From Streptomyces triculaminicus (GTDB taxonomy: Bacteria > Actinomycetota > Actinomycetes > Streptomycetales > Streptomycetaceae), in the NCBI RefSeq assembly GCF_017349075.1, contig NZ_JAFMOF010000002.1, forward strand, positions 1,240,001-1,304,000: a stretch of 64,000 bases of DNA, written 5' to 3'. The translations under genes and the position numbers were made by a program. Shown piece by piece: positions 34,251 to 42,814 of the stretch. A model generated the notes under the pieces. The model saw only the letters and a list, made by a program, of their open reading frames with translations. It searched no databases and was not told the origin of the DNA. The number at the start of each line of letters is the position of its first letter. Within the stretch, counting starts at the first letter, position 1.

Positions 34251-36806
34251 ATGAACGGGATTCCACCGCTGGACGGCGTGAAAGACCTCGTGACCGTACT
34301 GGACGAGCTGGTGGGACGGCCCGTGGGCAAACGCGAGCTCCCCGCCGTCACCTTAGAGGGCGAGGAGGGGCAGGGAGCGGCGTTCGTCACCGGCTACGGC
34401 GACCGGCTGCGCGCCGTCGGCGGGCCCGCCCTCGTCCCCCACGCACTGCTCGACGGCGAACTCCTCGACCGGGCGGGGAGATCCGCCGAACCCGACGTCG
34501 TCCTGCTCGACGGCCTCACCGCCCAGCTGGAGCGCACGACGCCCGGAGCCGCGGGCGGACTCGGGCTGCCCACCTACTGGACGTGCCGCAGAGTCCTGGA
34601 CATCGACGCGGGCGCCGGGTCGGAGCGCGCGCAGCGCCGCACCCTGGCCGAGAAGCTGTGCGTGGCCTGGCAGCAGGACACGACCGGCCTGAAGGCGCTG
34701 CGCTCCTTCATCGACACCGGCGGAGCCGGCCAGATCAGCGCACGCCTGGGCGCGCTCGCGGCGGTTCTGATCGCCTGGCCGCTCGAGTGGGGCTACCGCA
34801 CGTGGCTGAACCACACCCGGCGCCTGCGCTGGTACGCCCCCAAGGTGAGCAGCGCCGGAGGCGCGGCCGCCACCCGGTTCCTGCCCGCCGCCGTCTCGCT
34901 GAGCCGCCGCGGTGACTTGCGCGACCGCGCGGCCCTGCGCCAGTCCCTGCTCCTCGAAGCGCTGGCCGTGGACCTGCTCCGGGCCTGCCGCAGGGGCGTG
35001 TTCCTTCCCTGGCGACGCCGCCGCGTCTGGCCGTTCGTCGTCCTCCTGCCGCGCGTCCACGGCCCCCGTACGGCCACCCGGCGCCTGCTGGACGGCCTGG
35101 TGAAGCTGCAGCGGCGCGGCCTGCCGCTGCTGGTCCTGGCGGCCCCCGCCGCACCCGGCGCGCTCCGTGACGAACAGGAACCCGGCGGCGGCGTCCGCAC
35201 CCCGGCCGAGGCTGCCGCCTGCCTGCGGCCGCTGCTGGAGCGGCGCGTGCGCTCCGCCGGACCCGGCGCCGAGAAGGGGCGGCTGCACGTCCGCCTGGCC
35301 GGGGAGGAACGGCAGGAGGTGATCGACTGGCTGGACACCAATGTGGCCGTACGTCCCTTCGCCGTGCCGTGGCCGTCCGCCTACCTGGGCGGCATCCTCG
35401 CCGTCGTCCTGCTGGCCGGCGCCGTGCCGGCGGTCGACTGGCTGCGCCAGGACCCCTGCCACGACACCTGGCAGGCACAGGGCGTCAGGGTCGGCGTCGA
35501 CACCGCCCCGCACGGCTGCTACTTCACGGACGGCGGCAGCCAGAAGCTGCTGCGCACACTCCAGGACCGCATCCGCGCCCAGAACGACGCCGCCCGGCGC
35601 GGCGCGTACCGCACGGTGGTCTTCTTCGCACCACTGACCGCCGACCCCCAGAGCCGGAGCGAACAGCTCACTCCCGCCGGCGTCCTCCAGCTCGAGGGCG
35701 CCGCCGACGCCCAGCGCGAGTTCAACAAGCAGACCGTGGGCGACGCCGAACGACCCTACCTGCGGCTGCTGGTCGCCAACGCCGGCTACGCCTTCGCCCA
35801 GGGCACGGACGTCGCCGACCGGCTGAACGTCCTGGCCGGCGACGGCACGAGCATCTCCGCCGTGATCGGCATCTCCCAGAGCCGCGACGCCTCCGTCAAG
35901 GCCATCCAACGCCTCTCCCCGGACCTGCCGGTCATCGGGGCGGCGGTCACCGGCGACTTCATGGCCACCGAGACCGACACCTACTTCCAGACCCAGCCCA
36001 CCAACCGCCACCTCGCCCGGGCCCTGACCCGGCGCATCACCTCCCTGCGGCGCAAGAAGGCCCTGATCATCTACGACGACAAGGACCGCTACAGCATCAA
36101 CCTGCGGGAGGACCTCCGCGACGAACTCACCGGACAGGGCATCGAGGTCCTGGAGCCCTCGATCGTCCGCACGCCGGACTTCGGACAGCCCGGCGTGGCG
36201 AGCGCCCTGCCGGAGCTCGCCAAGAGGATCTGCGGACAGAACCACAACGAGGCCATCACCGTGTTCGCCGCCCGTGGCGGCCAACTCCCCAAGATCCTCA
36301 ACGAGGTCCAGGCCGAGTGCGGCTCCGCCCAGGGAACGCCGTTCCCGCTGCTGGCCTCCGACGTCGACACCCTCATCGAGTACCCGGAGCTCCCCGAGTT
36401 CGCCGAACTCGAGCGCTACACGGCGGTCGACCTGACCTACATCGCCTTCTCGGCCGACCGCCACAGCGACCACGCCGCCGGAAGCGACTCCTTCCGCGCC
36501 GCCGCGGCGGCCATCAACCGGACCTGGACGGGCACGAAGATCCCCCTGCGCGCGTCCAACGTCTTCCAGCAACTGCGCAACGGCGTGGACGTGAAGGACA
36601 CCGTCGCCCAGGACCGCCCCTTCCACCTCCCCGCCGACGACCGCTCCCTGTCCACCCGCCCCTCTTCCTGTGCACCGCCCCCACTCCGCCGGCGCCACCC
36701 CCTCCTGCCAACCGGCGGACGGCAGGCCCCTGAGCTGAGCGGGAGCCGGACGCCCGGCCGCCGGGACCGGGCTGGGCCTGAACGGCCCGGTCCGGCGGAC
36801 TTTTAA
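34251..36806 (+). CDS. membrane protein with extracytoplasmic type-I periplasmic-binding domain
   Basis: As sequenced, 851 residues. Residues 1-365 are cytosolic with no Walker motif (RLGALAAVLIAWPLEWGY is only weakly hydrophobic). One transmembrane helix follows (AYLGGILAVVLLAGAVPAVD). Residues 395-800 resemble the type-I periplasmic-binding (Leu/Ile/Val-type) fold: VRVGVDTAPHGCYF, ISAVIGISQSRDASVKAIQR, LPVIGAAVTGD and KKALIIYDDKDRYS. The last 50 residues look wrong. Adding one C in the run at 36659-36662 gives STRPLFLCTAPTPPAP and a stop at 36735, as expected for the family. The ATG at 34251 has GGGGCGGG before it. Possibly a membrane sensor. Confidence 0.75.
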   Translation: MNGIPPLDGVKDLVTVLDELVGRPVGKRELPAVTLEGEEGQGAAFVTGYGDRLRAVGGPALVPHALLDGELLDRAGRSAEPDVVLLDGLTAQLERTTPGAAGGLGLPTYWTCRRVLDIDAGAGSERAQRRTLAEKLCVAWQQDTTGLKALRSFIDTGGAGQISARLGALAAVLIAWPLEWGYRTWLNHTRRLRWYAPKVSSAGGAAATRFLPAAVSLSRRGDLRDRAALRQSLLLEALAVDLLRACRRGVFLPWRRRRVWPFVVLLPRVHGPRTATRRLLDGLVKLQRRGLPLLVLAAPAAPGALRDEQEPGGGVRTPAEAAACLRPLLERRVRSAGPGAEKGRLHVRLAGEERQEVIDWLDTNVAVRPFAVPWPSAYLGGILAVVLLAGAVPAVDWLRQDPCHDTWQAQGVRVGVDTAPHGCYFTDGGSQKLLRTLQDRIRAQNDAARRGAYRTVVFFAPLTADPQSRSEQLTPAGVLQLEGAADAQREFNKQTVGDAERPYLRLLVANAGYAFAQGTDVADRLNVLAGDGTSISAVIGISQSRDASVKAIQRLSPDLPVIGAAVTGDFMATETDTYFQTQPTNRHLARALTRRITSLRRKKALIIYDDKDRYSINLREDLRDELTGQGIEVLEPSIVRTPDFGQPGVASALPELAKRICGQNHNEAITVFAARGGQLPKILNEVQAECGSAQGTPFPLLASDVDTLIEYPELPEFAELERYTAVDLTYIAFSADRHSDHAAGSDSFRAAAAAINRTWTGTKIPLRASNVFQQLRNGVDVKDTVAQDRPFHLPADDRSLSTRPSSCAPPPLRRRHPLLPTGGRQAPELSGSRTPGRRDRAGPERPGPADF
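36764..36793 (+). terminator. hairpin after the periplasmic-binding-domain gene
   Basis: A 9-bp inverted repeat GGACCGGGC/GCCCGGTCC with a 12-base loop. It lies just downstream of the corrected stop (36735) and just upstream of the tRNA-Lys fragment. Confidence 0.45.
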
Positions 36807-36840
36807 TCCATTGGTTGTGGGTTCGAGTCCCACACGGCCT
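36797..36840 (+). other. 3' fragment of a tRNA-Lys gene: probable integration (att) site scar
   Basis: The sequence from GGACTTTTAATCC through a complete T-arm (GTGGG TTCGAGT CCCAC) to the acceptor strand ACGGCCT is the 3' 44 bases of a tRNA-Lys (anticodon loop CTTTTAA, anticodon TTT). No matching 5' half precedes it: the anticodon stem is mispaired (GCGGA with TCCAT) and the acceptor strand has no partner. A tRNA 3' end without its 5' half is what site-specific integration leaves at one end of an element. Confidence 0.75.
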
Positions 36841-36979
36841 ATCGCTGGAGCCCAGGTCAGAGCACATCTGGCCTGGGCTCCGTGGCGCTTCTGGGGCCTT
36901 GGAGGCGAAAGGGGGCAACCAACCGGGGAGCCGTCATGCTCGTGGGGCTACCTACCCGTGTGATCGCTCTAGCCCCCAC

Positions 36980-37345
36980 CAAGGCGTCGGCTGGGCCAGG
37001 GCGGAGCTGACGGCGCTCAAGGCCATCGTCCGAGACCGCATCGGGGACTCCGCGGAAGCCGAGGCGGCCTCGCACCGCGCGCTGTCGTCCATCCCGCGCC
37101 AGTTCCACCGCAACCGAGCCCTGGCCACCACACGCCTCGCCGTCGCGCGGCTGCACCAGCGCGAGATCGAAGAGGCGTGCGCCACCGCTTCCAGCGTCTT
37201 CGACCTGATGACCGGATACCCGATCCCGGGACGGATGCGGTCCCTGCTGGGCGACTTCTACCGGGACCTCATCACCCTGGCCCCGGACGCCACCGTCGCG
37301 GGAGAGTGGGGCGACCGCTTCCGCAGCGAATGGAGCCGAGCTTGA
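36980..37345 (+). pseudogene. C-terminal remnant of an XRE-type regulator with TPR-like repeats
   Basis: About 120 residues (AELTALKAIVRDRIGDSAEA ... ASSVFDLMTGYPIPGRMRSL, ending EWGDRFRSEWSRA) match the C-terminal helical region of the large Streptomyces helix-turn-helix regulators. The N-terminal DNA-binding domain is missing; the open frame continues upstream into the tRNA fragment with no homology. Its TGA overlaps the TTG start of the GNAT gene. It is probably a truncated gene captured or damaged by integration. Confidence 0.6.
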
Positions 37346-37872
37346 CCACCATCGACGTCCGGCACTTCACCCACGACGACGCGGCCGAGATCCGTCAGAC
37401 CCTCCTCGACGTACACGCCGATGCCTACGCCGACCGCGCCGACGACCCGTTCGTCCAGCGCTTCCCCTGGTTCGTGGACCACTGGTCCAGCCATCCGGGC
37501 TTCTCGTGCGTCATCGGCTACGACGGCTCCGAGCCGGTCGGCTACGCCTACGGGGCCGCCGCCAACCCGGACCGTGAATGGTGGCGGGAGCACCTGACCC
37601 CAGCGCCGGCGAAGACGAGGACGTTCCACGTGTCCGAGCTGATGGTGCGACCGAAGTGGCGCAAGCACGGGCACTCCGAGCGGCTGCACCGGGCCCTACT
37701 GGGCGTCCGGGACGATGACCTCGCCGCGCTACTGGTGGACGTGACGCACCCCAAGGTTCAGGCCTTGTACGAATCCTGGGGGTACCGGAAGGTCGGCGAG
37801 CGGCAGCCGTTCCCCGACTCCCCGGTATACGCCGTCATGCTCGCCGATCTGCCTCTCCACTTGATCAGGTAG
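37342..37872 (+). CDS. GNAT family N-acetyltransferase
   Basis: A 176-residue protein of normal GNAT length. TTIDVRHFTHDDAAEIRQTL is the beta1-alpha1 region; VSELMVRPKWRKHGHSERLH holds the acetyl-CoA-binding segment (R-x-x-G/K-x-G-like), and ALYESWGYRKVGERQPFP the last strand. The TTG at 37342 overlaps the upstream stop and has GGAG six bases before it; ATG at 37330 is an alternative. In Streptomyces integrative elements, GNAT genes often sit beside XRE regulators. Confidence 0.8.
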   Translation: MTTIDVRHFTHDDAAEIRQTLLDVHADAYADRADDPFVQRFPWFVDHWSSHPGFSCVIGYDGSEPVGYAYGAAANPDREWWREHLTPAPAKTRTFHVSELMVRPKWRKHGHSERLHRALLGVRDDDLAALLVDVTHPKVQALYESWGYRKVGERQPFPDSPVYAVMLADLPLHLIR

Positions 37873-37876
37873 ACCC

Positions 37877-37910
37877 GAGCCCCGGCCGAGACGTTCCGCG
37901 GCCGGGGCTC
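37877..37910. terminator. strong GC hairpin between GNAT and Nudix genes
   Basis: A perfect 12-bp repeat GAGCCCCGGCCG/CGGCCGGGGCTC with a 10-base loop, five bases after the GNAT stop. The remaining 250 bases to the Nudix stop hold no recognisable gene. Confidence 0.7.
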
Positions 37911-38160
37911 TGCTGTGTGTTCGATGGGTGTTCAGGGAACGCGATCAGGTGGATGGGTTTCGAGGAGCCCGTGCGTACTGGCGGCGTGCCCCGGCGACGT
38001 TGTGACGGTCCAGGCGTTGGACGGGTGCGAGTCTTCCCCCGGTTCCCCTCGTGCTCGCGCGCGCGTGCCGGCCTCTCTGAGATCGGGGAAGGCAGGCCCA
38101 CCGTGCGCCTCCTGTGTCTCTCGGTGCGTCGCCGGAGCGGGTCACCAGCCGTGCAGAGAC

Positions 38161-38610
38161 TCACCAGCCGTGCAGATACAGCGTCTTCCCCGCGCGGATC
38201 TCGGTCAACACGTTCGCCACGTACGGGATCGTCTTGTCGGGAAGGTCTGCCAGGTCGACCCAGTGCAGGCCGGCGCAGAGATCGGGCTCGCGGTTGACCG
38301 GTTCGCCCTTCCAGGCGTCCGCCTCGAAGAAGAAGCCGAGCCGCGCGCCCCATTCCTCGCCGTAGTGGTGAGCGACGTGCACGAATGTCAACGAGTCAGG
38401 GTCGACCTGAACGCCGACTTCCTCGGCCAGCTCCCGCGCCGCGCCCGCTGTGAGGGACTCGCCGGCTTCCAGCCGCCCACCGGGGATGCCGAACAGACCG
38501 TCGGAGAAGCGTGTGTTCGCTCGCTCGGAGAACAACACCCGGCCGTCAGCCCGGCGGAGCATCACACAGACGTCGACAACGGAGGTGTAGCGGTCCGGAT
38601 GCTGCCCCAC
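38161..38610 (-). CDS. Nudix hydrolase (Pif-like position on a mobile remnant)
   Basis: A 149-residue protein with a perfect Nudix box (GRLEAGESLTAGAARELAEE, then VGV). The N-terminus DVCVMLRRADGRVLFSERAN and the tail AGLHWVDLADLPDKTIPYV are typical of Nudix proteins on actinomycete integrative elements. The pSAM2 immunity factor Pif is one such Nudix protein. That role here is inference from the neighbouring tRNA fragment and truncated regulator. It may equally clean up oxidised nucleotides. Confidence 0.82.
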   Translation of the reverse strand: MGQHPDRYTSVVDVCVMLRRADGRVLFSERANTRFSDGLFGIPGGRLEAGESLTAGAARELAEEVGVQVDPDSLTFVHVAHHYGEEWGARLGFFFEADAWKGEPVNREPDLCAGLHWVDLADLPDKTIPYVANVLTEIRAGKTLYLHGW

Positions 38611-38679
38611 GATCTGCTCCCTCGCGACGGAATCCTGTCCCGTCAGCGTAGAGGGAGCCGTGCTGGTGGCCTACCGGCT

Positions 38680-39063
38680 CTATGCCCGCCCCGGAGGAGA
38701 TCGGGGGTGATCGCCGGACGGCTCACCCTCCGCCGCCCCCTCCGCCGTGTGGCCAGGGGGGTTCTCGCGGTTCTGGCCGGTGGCCGGCCCGGATGCCCGT
38801 GCTACCGCCTGGTCGGCTTGGGCCTGGGCGTGTGCCTGGGCGGTGTTGGTGGCGGCTCGGATGCCGAAGTAGGCCGTGGTCATGGTGCTGACCGCGGTGA
38901 AGGCGCTTGTGAGGATGGCCGTGGCGGCGGCGCCGTCGGCGTTGTGGACGCCCCAGATCGCGGCGAGCGTGATCGCCGCGTCGCCGAGGACCACCACCGC
39001 GAGGCCGGCCCATGCACGGGTTTTCTGCAATCCGACGTCGGAAGCGTTTCGCTGGTGACCCAT
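38680..39063 (-). CDS. small two-helix membrane protein, hypothetical
   Basis: A 127-residue protein. GHQRNASDVGLQKTRAWAGL leads into two hydrophobic helices (AGLAVVVLGDAAITLAAIWG and AAATAILTSAFTAVSTMTTA), then an Ala/Gln-rich amphipathic region (TNTAQAHAQAQADQAVARAS) and a polar tail. The topology is holin-like, which is interesting beside LysM and peptidoglycan-binding genes, but no homology is claimed. The ATG at 39063 has GGAGG five bases upstream. Divergent from the LysM gene. Confidence 0.55.
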   Translation of the reverse strand: MGHQRNASDVGLQKTRAWAGLAVVVLGDAAITLAAIWGVHNADGAAATAILTSAFTAVSTMTTAYFGIRAATNTAQAHAQAQADQAVARASGPATGQNRENPPGHTAEGAAEGEPSGDHPRSPPGRA

Positions 39064-39137
39064 ACGAACCTCCATGCCGTCGCCGCGTCCGGCTGTGTGA
39101 ACATGCAGACTCCGGCCGGCCCGCCTAGCATACAATT

Positions 39138-39563
39138 ATGAGAGTCGAGGACACTTTTTATGTCGTCGTGACGGGTGACACGCTCTTCAAAATCGCCACC
39201 CGGTTCAACACCACCGTCGAGCAGCTTCAGGCGTGGAATCACATTCCCGACCCGAACCATATCGAGGTAGGGCAGCAGCTGCTCGTCGCCAAGTCCCCTT
39301 CCGGGTTCGTTCCGTTCCCCGGGGCCGCATGGTTCAAGGCGAAGCCCAACCACCCGATCATCAGCCTGATGGCTGTTCGTCTGGTCGAAGAGGGCTGCTC
39401 CGCCTACGGTCCGAACGGTGGCCAGACGCAGTGGGACGACGAGGACCGCAGGTCCTATTCGCTGTGGCAGCAGAAGCTCGGCTTCAAGGGAGACGACGCG
39501 GACGGCTGGCCGGGGGAGAAGTCCTGGGACAAACTGCAGGTTCCCTTCCCGCAATTCGAGTAG
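39138..39563 (+). CDS. LysM-domain protein without signal peptide
   Basis: A 141-residue protein. The N-terminal LysM (YVVVTGDTLFKIATRFNTTV ... GQQLLVAKSP) is clear. The remainder resembles a peptidoglycan-binding region (LVEEGCSAYGPNGGQTQWDD, SYSLWQQKLGF). No signal peptide precedes LysM. Lower GC than its neighbours and TTT/TAT codons suggest recent transfer. It is 40 bases upstream of a second wall-binding gene. The TACAAT just before the ATG may be a promoter element, but its spacing does not fit this start. Confidence 0.75.
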   Translation: MRVEDTFYVVVTGDTLFKIATRFNTTVEQLQAWNHIPDPNHIEVGQQLLVAKSPSGFVPFPGAAWFKAKPNHPIISLMAVRLVEEGCSAYGPNGGQTQWDDEDRRSYSLWQQKLGFKGDDADGWPGEKSWDKLQVPFPQFE

Positions 39564-39603
39564 CGCCGGAAGCCGACTCGGGGGAGGAAGGTGAAGGTTC
39601 GTC

Positions 39604-39879
39604 ATGGCAACGGAAATCACGGAAATCTGCAGTCACACCAATACCCGGCCCACTATCAAGCGCGGCTCGCAGGGTACGGCCGTCAAGCAGGCCCAGTGTT
39701 ACCTCAACAATTCCCTGACGAACACCGATCTCGCGGTGGACGGGGACTTCGGGCCCCTCACGGAGACGGCGACACGGCGTTTCCAGGGCTGCGCCGACAT
39801 CACCGTCGACGGTGTCATCGGATCGCAGACCTGGTCGCATCTGGCGTTCTTCGCCAACAGCCCGGGCTTCGCCTGCTGA
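39604..39879 (+). CDS. peptidoglycan-binding domain protein, small
   Basis: A 91-residue protein. It is a single PG_binding_1-like domain: IKRGSQGTAVKQAQCYLNNS, VDGDFGPLTETATRRFQ and DGVIGSQTWSHL. No catalytic domain or signal peptide. GAGGAAGGTGAAGG precedes the ATG. Cysteines at both ends (EICSHT, CYLNN, QGCADI, FAC) could form disulfides. Probably the partner of the upstream LysM gene. Confidence 0.82.
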   Translation: MATEITEICSHTNTRPTIKRGSQGTAVKQAQCYLNNSLTNTDLAVDGDFGPLTETATRRFQGCADITVDGVIGSQTWSHLAFFANSPGFAC

Positions 39880-39958
39880 GCGGCGTGCCGCGCGGTGCGC
39901 GATGCGCGCCGGAGGGCTGCGACGGTCCGGGCGGCACGGGCGGTCTCCGGGCGGTCCG

Positions 39959-39990
39959 GGCGGTCTCCGGGCGCGGACCCGGAGACCGCC
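39959..39990. terminator. bidirectional terminator hairpin
   Basis: A 13-bp perfect stem (GGCGGTCTCCGGG/CCCGGAGACCGCC) with a 6-base loop, between convergent genes. The bases before it repeat GGCGGTCTCCGGGCG once more. Confidence 0.7.
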
Positions 39991-39999
39991 GGCCCCGTG

Positions 40000-40938
40000 T
40001 CAGCCGACCGTCACCTTGACGATGCGGCCGGAGGCCTCGACGACGAAGAGGTCGCGCCGGGGGTCGTTGTCGCCGAACGCCCGGGCGACGCGGACGCTGC
40101 TGGGCATCCGCAGGCCGCTCACCAGGAGGCAGGACCGGCCGGTCTCCGGGTTCACCCGGATCAGCTCGCCGTCGCGGAAGCTCGCGACCACCAGGTCGCC
40201 GTTGAAGGCGGTGAGGTCGTCGAGGAGCTTGATGCCCAGGGGGCCCTTGCTGAGCTTGACGACCGTCGTGTGCCGCGCCGGGTCGTTCAGGGGGATGCGC
40301 ACGACCGGGGACGAGGTGTCGGTGATGACGCTCGCGTACAGCTGATCGCCGACGATCTCCAGGCCGTTGGTGCCGAAGACGTTCGCCTTCTTCGTCCACT
40401 CCTCGTCCTTGGTGCCGTCCGGCCGGATCTTGAGGATGCCGGTGGACAGCTCGCGGCTGAGGTAGAAGTTGCCCTCGGTGTCGATGGCGAGGCCGTTGAT
40501 GCCGGATATACCGCTGACGACCTTCTCCGGCTTCGGATGGGCGGCAGTCGGGTCGAACCGTACGATGCCGCCGACGGGAGTCAGCGGATTCACGCCGAAG
40601 TTGACGTACATCATCCCGTCCGGACCGCGCCGGATGCCGCCCGCCCCGCTCACCGGAAAGCTGGTCTTGAGCGTCCCGTCGGGGGTGTACCCCTCGACCC
40701 GGCCCTTGGTGATGTGCGCGACCCAGAGCGTGCCGCGCCCGTCGAACTCGAGGTTCTCCCGCCAGTCCAGCAGCGGTATGCCGCCCTCGTGGAACACCTT
40801 TACGCTCGCCCGCTCCTGGCAGGCATCAAGGGCCGGGGTAACCGCCGACCGTCCGGATGCCGCCTGCGACACCGCCGGCATGCCAACCGCCAGCGTCGCC
40901 AGCAGACTTCCTATGACCGCTAATGATCGAATACGCAT
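40000..40938 (-). CDS. exported SMP-30/gluconolactonase-like beta-propeller protein
   Basis: A 312-residue protein. RIRSLAVIGSLLATLAVGMP is a signal peptide ending near SQAASG. The mature part shows six-bladed propeller repeats: ENLEFDGRGTLWVAHITKGR, GIRRGPDGMMYVNFGVNPL, GLAIDTEGNFYLSREL, GLEIVGDQLYASVI, DLTAFNGDLVVASFRDGELI, SGLRMPSSVRVARAF. Family members are lactonases, but many extracellular ones have no proven activity. The ATG at 40938 follows GGAGG; a longer in-frame start would add 38 non-signal residues. Confidence 0.75.
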   Translation of the reverse strand: MRIRSLAVIGSLLATLAVGMPAVSQAASGRSAVTPALDACQERASVKVFHEGGIPLLDWRENLEFDGRGTLWVAHITKGRVEGYTPDGTLKTSFPVSGAGGIRRGPDGMMYVNFGVNPLTPVGGIVRFDPTAAHPKPEKVVSGISGINGLAIDTEGNFYLSRELSTGILKIRPDGTKDEEWTKKANVFGTNGLEIVGDQLYASVITDTSSPVVRIPLNDPARHTTVVKLSKGPLGIKLLDDLTAFNGDLVVASFRDGELIRVNPETGRSCLLVSGLRMPSSVRVARAFGDNDPRRDLFVVEASGRIVKVTVG

Positions 40939-41129
40939 GTCCTCCGTTGTACCGGCCCACCTCCACTCCCACCAGTCACTCGCCTGCCAACCGTTACTCG
41001 CTGGCGACCGGGGTGAGAACCGAGGTGAGAAAGGTCTATGCCTCCTCTTCATGACGATTCGATGAGCGTTTGCCGAACTTGATCACAGTCGTCCGCTCCG
41101 TGTCAGTGACTGCCTTTAGCCTGTGGCAC

Positions 41130-41333
41130 ATGTCCGTCATCCAGACCTGCGAGCAGGCACGCCCCGAGGTGATCAACGCGAAGATCCGTACGTTCCTGAG
41201 CGCCCGCGAGGGGCGACTGCTCACCCGCGACGAGAGTCTCGAGTACCAGCGGCTCACCGTGCAGTGGCTGGCGGCGAAGCGGGTGTGCGGGCCGGGCGGC
41301 CCGCGCCGCGCGGAGGAACAGCTCCCGGGGTGA
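41130..41333 (+). CDS. small hypothetical protein
   Basis: A 67-residue basic protein (SVIQTCEQARPEVINAKIRT ... LEYQRLTVQWLAAKRV). Streptomyces has many copies of this type of small helical protein of unknown role. The ATG at 41130 is used because TAGCCT, a -10-like box, lies about 10 bases upstream and would place the mRNA start near the start codon. Convergent with the MFS gene. Confidence 0.5.
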   Translation: MSVIQTCEQARPEVINAKIRTFLSAREGRLLTRDESLEYQRLTVQWLAAKRVCGPGGPRRAEEQLPG

Positions 41334-41340
41334 CCGGGCG

Positions 41341-42597
41341 TCACCCGGTCGCGGCCGCCCGGGGCCCTGCCGCCCCGGGCTCCGGCAGCGCGTAGGGGCG
41401 GTCGCGCCGTGCCCACCGTACGGCCGGGCCCATCGCGTGGCCGGCGGTGAGGAAGACGGCGCCCAGCAGGAGCCAGCCCGGCACTCCCCAGGACACGACC
41501 GTCGTGGTGAGCAACAGCGGGCCGAGGGTGCGCGCGGCGGCCACGCTCGTGGCGAAGAAGCCCTGGTACTGGCCCATGCGGTCGTCGGGCGCGAGGTCGA
41601 AGCCGATCTGCCAGGAACCGGCGGACTGCTTCATCTCGCCGATGAGCAGAAGGACCGAGGCCGCCACCAGAACCGTCGCCGTGGCCCACAGCGGCAGGTC
41701 CGCGGCCGACAGGGCGAACACCGCGCAGGACGCCAGCAGAACGGCGCCGGCGACGCGCACGGCGCGCGCGGCGGAGCGCAGACCGGTGACGGAACGCGCC
41801 GTACGGACCTGGAACAGCGCCACCCCGAGCGTGTTGAGGACGAACAGCGCCGACGCGAGCCACGTGAGCTGGGGCACCCGGCGGACGATCCACAGCGGAA
41901 CGGCGAGGCTGAGCAGTGGCATCCGCAGCAGCAGGACCGCGTTGAGGAGCGTGACGAGGGCGTACGGCCGGTCCCGCAGCACCGCCAGCGCGGGCCCGTC
42001 GTCCACGGGTCTCGCGACGGGCGCCACCGCCGGCAGCCGCAGCGTGAGCGCGGCGCAGACCACGAAGCTCAGCGCGTCGACGGCGAACACGGCGAGGTAC
42101 CCGCCCCGGCTTCCGTGCGCCAGGGCCAGGCCGCCCAGGGCCGCGCCGACGGCCAGTCCCGCGTTGAGCGCCGCCTGCAGGTGGGCGAGGACGCCGGTGC
42201 GTTCGGCGGGTGCGACCAGGCCGGCGAGCAGCGCCTGGCGGGCCGCCGCGAGCCCCGACTGCGCGGTGGCGTACAGGCAGACGGCGATCAGGAACGGCGC
42301 GTAGGAACGGATGACGAGGAACGAGGCGACGGCCACCGCCGTGGCCAGCGCCAGCAGCACCGCCGTGCCGCGCGGACCACGACGGTCGGCGAGATGGCCC
42401 AGCGGGACGCCCGCCAGCGAACCGACGGCCCACGCCACCGTGAGCCCCGCCCCGAGCCGGGCGGGGGACAGGCCGACGACCTGGGTGAAGTACAGCGCCG
42501 AGCACGTGTAGTACGCGCCGTCACCGACGGAGTTGCTCAACTGGGCGACGGTCAGAACGCGGGGCGCTCCGGCGCGCGGCATCATCGGTATCGGCAC
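41341..42597 (-). CDS. MFS transporter
   Basis: A 418-residue protein with 12 hydrophobic helices. GHLADRRGPRGTAVLLALAT holds the G-x-L-a-D-R-x-G-R/P loop between helices 2 and 3 that defines major facilitators. No drug class can be assigned. Next on the same strand is the thioesterase gene, but a gap of about 220 bases separates them. Confidence 0.9.
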   Translation of the reverse strand: MPIPMMPRAGAPRVLTVAQLSNSVGDGAYYTCSALYFTQVVGLSPARLGAGLTVAWAVGSLAGVPLGHLADRRGPRGTAVLLALATAVAVASFLVIRSYAPFLIAVCLYATAQSGLAAARQALLAGLVAPAERTGVLAHLQAALNAGLAVGAALGGLALAHGSRGGYLAVFAVDALSFVVCAALTLRLPAVAPVARPVDDGPALAVLRDRPYALVTLLNAVLLLRMPLLSLAVPLWIVRRVPQLTWLASALFVLNTLGVALFQVRTARSVTGLRSAARAVRVAGAVLLASCAVFALSAADLPLWATATVLVAASVLLLIGEMKQSAGSWQIGFDLAPDDRMGQYQGFFATSVAAARTLGPLLLTTTVVSWGVPGWLLLGAVFLTAGHAMGPAVRWARRDRPYALPEPGAAGPRAAATG

Positions 42598-42814
42598 GAC
42601 TCTCCTGGGTGCGAGCGGCTCGGAAGCCGCGTCCTCCTCGCTGGCCCTGCCACGCTACGGCCGCAAGTGGCCGGCCCGGCAGGTCCAATGACGGGCCGTT
42701 CTCGTGGGCCACTTCGCGCGGCGTGGCGAACACCGCGGCGCACGCGGTGTCCGACGACGCGGAAGAGCGGAGGCCGGGTGGCGCCCCGGCACCCGGAGCA
42801 CGCCCGGCCCGCGA

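Noticed and set aside
36769..36841. A complete functional tRNA-Lys ending at 36840
   Set aside because: The acceptor, D-arm and anticodon-stem 5' strands have no matching sequence. Only the 3' portion is a real tRNA segment.
39131..39136. TACAAT as the promoter -10 box of the LysM gene
   Set aside because: It lies one base before the ATG, so transcription would start inside the gene, and no -35 box is spaced for it.
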